Shown: positions 58,393 to 64,000 of the stretch, piece after piece
Numbering within the stretch: position 1 is the stretch's first letter
Layout: every line of letters starts with the position of its first letter
Assembly: GCF_000379905.1 (NCBI RefSeq)
Contig: NZ_KB904040.1
Span: 124,001-188,000 of the forward strand
DNA: 64,000 bases
Source of the DNA: Rodentibacter pneumotropicus DSM 21403
GTDB taxonomy: Bacteria; Pseudomonadota; Gammaproteobacteria; Enterobacterales; Pasteurellaceae
Direction: 5' to 3'
Translations under genes and position numbers: made by a program
The notes under the pieces: model-generated
Databases searched by the model: none
What the model was told of the DNA's origin: nothing
Seen by the model: the letters and a program-made list of their open reading frames with translations, nothing else

Positions 58393-59667
58393 ATGCCAAA
58401 TAGACCAAATTCCCTTTCTTCCCAAATTTTCACACGTAAGATGTTGATTTGCGTGTTCACCGGTTTCAGCTCCGGTTTGCCTTTATTTGTCCTATTACAA
58501 ATGTTACCGGTTTGGTTAACAGATAAGCAGCTTTCTGTGGAATTAATCGGGGCAGTGACCGGAGTCATGTTGCCTTATGGCTTAAAATTTTTATGGGCGC
58601 CCTTATTAGATCGCTATTTCCCCAGTTTTTTAGGCCGCCGCCGAAGTTGGCTTCTTATCTCACAAATTATTTTACTCATTTTACTTTATGTTATTAGCCT
58701 TTTTGATCCTCTCTCACAGTTAAGTATTGTTGCCAATATTGCGTTATTAATTGCATTTTTTTCCGCGACACAGGATATCGTACTCGATGCTTATCGCCGT
58801 GAAATTTTAAGTGATCACGAACTTGGCTTAGGCAATACCATTCATATCAATGCTTATCGTATTGCGGGTCTAATTCCCGGTGGGCTTTCCCTTTATCTCG
58901 CCATGATTTACCCATGGGAAACGGTATTTTTATGGACCGCACTTTGTATGTTGGCAGGTATTTTTATGACCTTATTTCTCGCTAAAGAACCGAAGATTGA
59001 TACGCCACAAGACAATCAGCCTTTTTATCAAGCCTTTTGGATCCCCTTACAAGAATTTTTCCAACGTAAAGGCGTAACACAAGCGATAGGTTTTTTACTG
59101 TTTCTGTTCCTATATAAATTTGGTGATTCTTTTGCTACAACACTCCAAACTAAATTTATCTACGATATGGGATTCAGCAAAGAAGACATTGCTCTTGTGG
59201 TGAAAAGTACCTCTCTTTGGGCAAGCATTTTATCCGGACTTGCCGGCGGAGTGATGATGTTAAAACTGGGAATTAACCGAGCATTATGGTTATTCGGTTT
59301 TGTGCAAATAGTGACCATTGGCGGTTTTATTTGGTTGGCAAATTTTGGTCATTTTGACAACATCACCTCTACCGAATTATGGCGATTAGGTATTGTTATT
59401 GCGGCGGAATATATTGGTGTGGGGCTAGGCACTGCGGCTTTTGTTGCCTTTATGGCACGAGAAACAAACCCACTTTATACCGCCACTCAACTTGCACTTT
59501 TTACCAGCCTTTCGGCATTGCCAAGTAAAGGGTTAGGAATGCTTTCAGGCTATGTTGTGGGGGCGATAGGCTATTACGATTATTTTTGGCTATGCTTGCT
59601 TTTAGCGGTTCCGGGCATGATTTGTTTGTTTTGGGTCGCACCTTGGAACGAGAAAAAATCCGTATAG
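58393..59667 (+). CDS. ampG: AmpG-like muropeptide permease (MFS)
   Basis: This protein of 424 residues has about twelve helices and the AmpG pattern: GFSSGLPLFVLLQMLPVWLT near 21-40, LPYGLKFLWAPLLDRYFPSF near 58-77, then RRRSWLLISQ and SATQDIVLDAYRREIL near 127-142. AmpG brings anhydromuropeptides from wall turnover into the cytoplasm for recycling. The frame is open from a TTG at 58378, but those codons are part of a USS (58381-58389), and the ATG at 58393 gives the normal N-terminus. A second USS (58936) is inside the gene. An inverted USS pair follows. Confidence 0.88.
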   Translation: MPNRPNSLSSQIFTRKMLICVFTGFSSGLPLFVLLQMLPVWLTDKQLSVELIGAVTGVMLPYGLKFLWAPLLDRYFPSFLGRRRSWLLISQIILLILLYVISLFDPLSQLSIVANIALLIAFFSATQDIVLDAYRREILSDHELGLGNTIHINAYRIAGLIPGGLSLYLAMIYPWETVFLWTALCMLAGIFMTLFLAKEPKIDTPQDNQPFYQAFWIPLQEFFQRKGVTQAIGFLLFLFLYKFGDSFATTLQTKFIYDMGFSKEDIALVVKSTSLWASILSGLAGGVMMLKLGINRALWLFGFVQIVTIGGFIWLANFGHFDNITSTELWRLGIVIAAEYIGVGLGTAAFVAFMARETNPLYTATQLALFTSLSALPSKGLGMLSGYVVGAIGYYDYFWLCLLLAVPGMICLFWVAPWNEKKSV

Positions 59668-59670
59668 TGA

Positions 59671-59711
59671 AAAAGTGCGGTAAAAAATATAAAAAATTTG
59701 ACCGCACTTCG
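59671..59711 (+). terminator. Inverted USS pair between ampG and adk
   Basis: USS copies at 59673-59681 and 59701-59709 face each other over a 19-base A/T loop just past the ampG stop codon. The tail is not T-rich, so termination may be partial. Confidence 0.55.
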
Positions 59712-59751
59712 CTTTATCAGTATCTTACCCAAGTTTATTTACATTGATTGA

Positions 59752-60414
<663 letters not shown>

Positions 60415-60427
60415 AACCCATTAAAAT

Positions 60428-60460
60428 TTGACCGCACTTTAACGAAGTGCGGTCATTTTC
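60428..60460 (+). terminator. Inverted USS terminator of adk
   Basis: GACCGCACTT (60430-60439) and AAGTGCGGTC (60445-60454) form a ten-base-pair stem with a 5-base loop followed by ATTTTC, 15 bases past the adk stop codon. Confidence 0.8.
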
Positions 60461-60492
60461 TCGCTTGTTTTCAATATTGAATTGGGGAAAAT

Positions 60493-62484
60493 ATGAGTAA
60501 AAGAAAAACGATCACTTTAACCCTTGCTGCGATACTTGTTATCATTGGTGCAGGTGCACAAATTTATACCAATCATAAAGTGGATCAGGTATTGCAAAAA
60601 TTCCCTTATTCTTTAGATAACCAAGCGATATTAAAGATTACCGAAAGCAATAAAAACTTTTTTAGCCGTGATTTAGTATTCAGCGTAACAGATAATGGTG
60701 AACAGGATGCTGAGATTATTTTCACCAAATTAACAACGCTACCTTTCTTTATTACGGCGGAATCCAAATTTTCTGATCAGCTTGTTAGAAAACTAAATAA
60801 AGATTTAAATATTACGATTGATAAAAATACAATTAATAGTAAATTTTCACCGGTAGGCGATTATTTACAATCTAATATTTTGACGGAATTTCGAGATTTT
60901 GCCAATAAACCGCAACAGATGGCAATTTCATTAAATTTCTTGAACGATCGGGATATTGAATTAAAAGGTAATTTGACCGGTTTCAACTATGATAATGAGA
61001 GCAAATTAAATCAGGTAGAAGGTAAAGTTTATTTTACTTCATCAACCGAAAATAAATATGATTTAACCAATATTGAGTTAACCGCAGAAAATGCCGAATT
61101 GGCATTATTGAATGGTGAAAACACACGTTTACAACTAAAAAATACCACCTATAAATTTAATAAAAACAAAGAGAATAATACAGAAAAACGTGATTTAACC
61201 ACAAAGCTAAGTAGTGATATTTTACGTATTTCTAATAAAAACCGTACCACAGAAGAAAGCCAAACAACATTTGGGGGTTTAAATATCAGTTTGAATCAAC
61301 AAGGCGTCCCAAGTGCGGTCAATTTTTATAATGAATTTAAAAAACTTAGTACGGGCGATCAAAATATTAGAAATGGGGTGGATTTATTAATCGCTATATT
61401 GACTAAAAATGATTATTTTGACAGTAAAGTTTCTGTTATTTCAGTTAATGCACCGAAAAAGCAAAAACCTTATTTTAATTTACAAAATGGCAATATAGCA
61501 TTGAAATTAGATAATACGGATCTCACTAAAAACAACGCCAATTTTGAACTCTTAGTGGGGAGTGTTAAACAAACACCGGAAGATAATGCCCAAAAATGGG
61601 ATGCTAAAGACGGAAAACTTAGTGTTCAATTAAAAGACTATAATATTGCAAATGAGTTGAGTCTTATTCCGTTCTTTTTGGAAACGCTTACTGTAAAGTC
61701 TCCGCCATCTAAAGATAATAAAGATTTCCTTCATTTAAAAGACAAATGGGTGAGAGAGTTTAGGGAAAATTCGAACATTGATTTTTCACTGCATAGTTTA
61801 AATCTATTTGAAAATAAAATAACTGCTCTTACATTTAATAATAAATCTAGGTCAGAAAGTGATCAATATAATACAAGTTTTACACTAAATACAAAAAAAA
61901 TTAGTGTACCGGAACAAAGTATGCAAATTGAGGATTTGTCGATTTCAATTCCACTAAAACTTAATGCCCCTCGTTCGTATTGGTCTTCAGCATTTTGTTT
62001 AGGAGCTTATGAGACGCTTTGTCAGACTTATTTAACAACAGCGACACAAGAAAAATATTTGAATAACGCATGGTCGGATCTAAATTTTATTTTAGATCAT
62101 ACCAATGTTACCTTTAATCTCAACACATCGCCCGAAACGAAAGCCTATCCGGTAAAATTTGAAGCCAATGGTATGATGGCTAAAGCACCGAAAGATGCGA
62201 AATCATCTCAGGGTTGGTCTTTCCTAGATAGAATAGAAGGTCTATTAAGGATTTCCTTTGATAAAAGGTTAGTTGAAATTCAGGATGAGAAAACAAGTAA
62301 GATTAAAGAACTAAGTTCATTCTGGAGTATGATTCAAAGTAAAATTAAACCATATGATACTATTCTTCCTGCTTTTGTAGCAGAAGGTGAGAATTATGTG
62401 GCTAAGTTTGAAAAAAATGACAATGGCTATTTCATTAACGGCAAATCTTTTAAGGAAATAGAAGAAAGTTCATCAGAGAAATAA
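60493..62484 (+). CDS. DUF945 (YdgA-like) family protein
   Basis: This 663-residue protein starts with a membrane/signal segment (TITLTLAAILVIIGAGAQIY, residues 5-24) followed by a long periplasmic part rich in short beta-strand patterns, Asn and Lys. The opening and the overall layout resemble YdgA/DUF945 proteins, whose function is not known. GNIALKLDNTDLTKNNANFEL near 336-356 and IDFSLHSLNLFENK near 434 fit the repeated beta strands. It is longer than the E. coli protein of about 500 residues. A GGGGAAAAT precedes the ATG. A USS lies inside (61311). Confidence 0.65.
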   Translation: MSKRKTITLTLAAILVIIGAGAQIYTNHKVDQVLQKFPYSLDNQAILKITESNKNFFSRDLVFSVTDNGEQDAEIIFTKLTTLPFFITAESKFSDQLVRKLNKDLNITIDKNTINSKFSPVGDYLQSNILTEFRDFANKPQQMAISLNFLNDRDIELKGNLTGFNYDNESKLNQVEGKVYFTSSTENKYDLTNIELTAENAELALLNGENTRLQLKNTTYKFNKNKENNTEKRDLTTKLSSDILRISNKNRTTEESQTTFGGLNISLNQQGVPSAVNFYNEFKKLSTGDQNIRNGVDLLIAILTKNDYFDSKVSVISVNAPKKQKPYFNLQNGNIALKLDNTDLTKNNANFELLVGSVKQTPEDNAQKWDAKDGKLSVQLKDYNIANELSLIPFFLETLTVKSPPSKDNKDFLHLKDKWVREFRENSNIDFSLHSLNLFENKITALTFNNKSRSESDQYNTSFTLNTKKISVPEQSMQIEDLSISIPLKLNAPRSYWSSAFCLGAYETLCQTYLTTATQEKYLNNAWSDLNFILDHTNVTFNLNTSPETKAYPVKFEANGMMAKAPKDAKSSQGWSFLDRIEGLLRISFDKRLVEIQDEKTSKIKELSSFWSMIQSKIKPYDTILPAFVAEGENYVAKFEKNDNGYFINGKSFKEIEESSSEK

Positions 62485-62487
62485 TAA

Positions 62488-62525
62488 AAAATGCCCACGG
62501 ACGGTATGGTGGGTATTTTTTTATC
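62488..62525 (+). terminator. Terminator of the DUF945 gene
   Basis: AATGCCCAC (62490-62498) pairs with GTGGGTATT (62509-62517), with one G-T pair, and is followed by T residues, just past the stop codon. Confidence 0.75.
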
Positions 62526-62658
62526 ATTAATGAAAAACACACCAAAATCTGACCGCACTTTATCCTTTACAAATAGTGAAATAAACCTAAAATACGGGCT
62601 TTTAACACGACTTGCCTACGGGTAGGTTACTGACTTGAAATCAGAAAAAGAGTAGATT

Positions 62659-64000
62659 ATGACCACCTCATTTAAGCCCGAATTACTTTCTCCCGCCGGT
62701 TCTCTAAAAAATATGCGCTATGCCTTTGCCTATGGTGCAGATGCCGTCTATGCCGGTCAGCCTCGTTATAGCTTACGAGTGCGTAACAATGAATTTAATC
62801 ATGCAAATTTAAAAATCGGTATTGATGAAGCGCACGCCCTTGGTAAAAAATTCTATGTCGTTGTGAATATTGCACCGCATAATTCTAAACTCAAAACCTT
62901 TATTAAAGATTTACAACCCGTTATAAATATGGGACCGGATGCGTTGATTATGTCCGATCCTGGTTTGATTATGCTGGTGCGTGAGCATTTCCCCGATATT
63001 GATATTCATCTTTCCGTACAAGCCAATGCGGTAAACTGGGCAACGGTGAAATTTTGGAAACAAATGGGGCTAACCCGCGTGATTTTGTCCCGAGAACTTT
63101 CCTTAGATGAAATTGCTGAAATTCGCCAACAGGTGCCAGATATTGAACTTGAGATTTTCGTACATGGCGCATTATGTATGGCATATTCTGGCCGTTGCTT
63201 GCTTTCCGGCTACATTAATAAACGCGATCCAAACCAAGGCACTTGCACTAATGCCTGCCGCTGGGAATATAAAATGGAAGAAGGCACGGTAGATGAAGTG
63301 GGCAACATTGTACCGAAAATTGATCCTAGCCAACAAATTGAAATAAAAAATGTTGCGCCAACTTTAGGTGAAGGTAGTGTAACAGATAAGGTATTCCTTT
63401 ATACCGAATCTCAAAAAACTGATGAACAAATGACTGCCTTTGAGGACGAACACGGCACTTATTTTATGAATTCAAAAGACTTACGTGCAGTACAACATGT
63501 GGAAAAATTGACTGCACTTGGTGTTCATTCCTTAAAAATTGAAGGTAGAACCAAGTCTTTCTATTATTGTGCCCGTACCGCACAAGTGTATCGAAAAGCA
63601 ATTGATGATGCCGCGGCAGGTAAACCTTTTGATGAAAGTTTGATGGATACCCTAGAATCTCTCGCCCACCGAGGTTACACCGAAGGATTCTTGCGCCGTC
63701 ATACACATGATGAGTATCAAAACTATGAATACGGCTATTCTATTTCTGATCGCCAGCAATTTGTCGGTGAATTTACCGGGAAACGTAACGAACAAGGCAT
63801 GGCAGAAGTGGCGGTAAAAAATAAATTTTTACTCAATGATGAAGTGGAAATGATGACACCACAAGGTAATATCAATTTTAAAATTGAGAAAATGCTAAAT
63901 CGAAAAAATGAAGCAGTGGAAGCCGCATCAGGTGACGGGCATTTCGTATTCTTAGATGTACCGAAAGATATTAATTTAGAATACGCTCTCTTGATGCGCA
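62659..64000 (+). CDS. yegQ: Peptidase U32 family protein YegQ/TrhP (3' end outside window)
   Basis: The frame is open from ATG at 62659 to the right edge (447 codons, only a few short of the 453 residues I recall for E. coli YegQ). TSFKPELLSPAGSLKNMRYA opens the TIM-barrel-like U32 domain; YGADAVYAGQPRYSLRVRNN near 25-45 and FVHGALCMAYSGRCLLSGYI near 168-187, with later Cys in GTCTNACRW near 194-202, give the four-Cys set expected for an iron-sulfur site. YegQ (TrhP) takes part in prephenate-dependent 5-hydroxylation of uridine in tRNA wobble positions, so the 'peptidase' name is historical. Its 174-base upstream region holds a USS. Confidence 0.92.
   Translation, partial: MTTSFKPELLSPAGSLKNMRYAFAYGADAVYAGQPRYSLRVRNNEFNHANLKIGIDEAHALGKKFYVVVNIAPHNSKLKTFIKDLQPVINMGPDALIMSDPGLIMLVREHFPDIDIHLSVQANAVNWATVKFWKQMGLTRVILSRELSLDEIAEIRQQVPDIELEIFVHGALCMAYSGRCLLSGYINKRDPNQGTCTNACRWEYKMEEGTVDEVGNIVPKIDPSQQIEIKNVAPTLGEGSVTDKVFLYTESQKTDEQMTAFEDEHGTYFMNSKDLRAVQHVEKLTALGVHSLKIEGRTKSFYYCARTAQVYRKAIDDAAAGKPFDESLMDTLESLAHRGYTEGFLRRHTHDEYQNYEYGYSISDRQQFVGEFTGKRNEQGMAEVAVKNKFLLNDEVEMMTPQGNINFKIEKMLNRKNEAVEAASGDGHFVFLDVPKDINLEYALLMR

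Noticed and set aside
62561..62658. Small inverted repeats in the yegQ leader (CCTACGGGTAGG, CTGA/TCAG)
   Set aside because: The stems are only four to five base pairs and match no known RNA element; too weak to call.

Overview
This window is a chromosomal segment of a Pasteurellaceae bacterium. From about 13.4 kb onward it carries roughly 42 perfect copies of the Haemophilus-type DNA uptake signal sequence (USS, AAGTGCGGT or its complement), close to one per kilobase, often as inverted pairs acting as terminators. The housekeeping blocks (glnA/typA, menFDH, tktA, serB-yajQ, rho, mreBCD, the rsfS-to-lipA cell-wall/lipoate block, ppa, dld, galE, adk) resemble Haemophilus influenzae gene order as I remember it. 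I infer Haemophilus (for example a H. parainfluenzae-like species) or Aggregatibacter; the sequence alone does not settle the species. There are no rRNA or tRNA genes, insertion sequences or CRISPR arrays that I can see.

Region 1 (1-13,370) is an accessory, AT-rich, leftward-transcribed surface-glycan locus without a perfect USS. In transcription order it reads wzz, neuD, neuB, neuA, neuC, wzx, a GT52 sialyltransferase, an EpsG-type polymerase, two GT2 glycosyltransferases, a WbaP-type priming transferase and a decayed phosphoethanolamine transferase. Together these would make CMP-sialic acid de novo from UDP-GlcNAc, start a glycan on undecaprenyl phosphate, add sugars and sialic acid, flip and polymerise it: a Wzy-dependent sialylated O-antigen, high-molecular-weight LOS glycoform or capsule-like polymer. 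The gene order neuDBAC is that of the E. coli K1 cassette. One glycosyltransferase carries an A10 tract that could slip.

Region 2 (13.4-25.9 kb) is core metabolism: glutamine synthetase, the ribosome-associated GTPase TypA/BipA behind a structured leader, alanine aminotransferase, menaquinone genes menFDH, an MFS transporter, a hibernation factor, and a sodium/alanine-glycine symporter under a tandem glycine riboswitch. Region 3 (26.1-27.7 kb) is a small degraded island: a tandem ribbon-helix-helix gene split by an amber codon, a small membrane protein, a DUF805 protein and a frameshifted Excalibur-domain protein.

Region 4 (27.8-36.8 kb) holds tktA, smp/serB/yajQ, argH, an RclC/RclR-like reactive-chlorine pair and rho. 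Region 5 (36.9-51.5 kb) is the cell-shape and envelope block: mreBCD, an SbmA/BacA-like ABC protein, a YidE-type transporter, lipA, lipB, ybeD, dacA, rlpA, rodA, PBP2, rlmH and rsfS. Region 6 (51.7-64 kb) has a purine permease, ppa, an aldehyde dehydrogenase, D-lactate dehydrogenase and galE flanking a perfect CRP-type site, ampG, adk, a DUF945 protein and an incomplete yegQ/trhP at the right edge.
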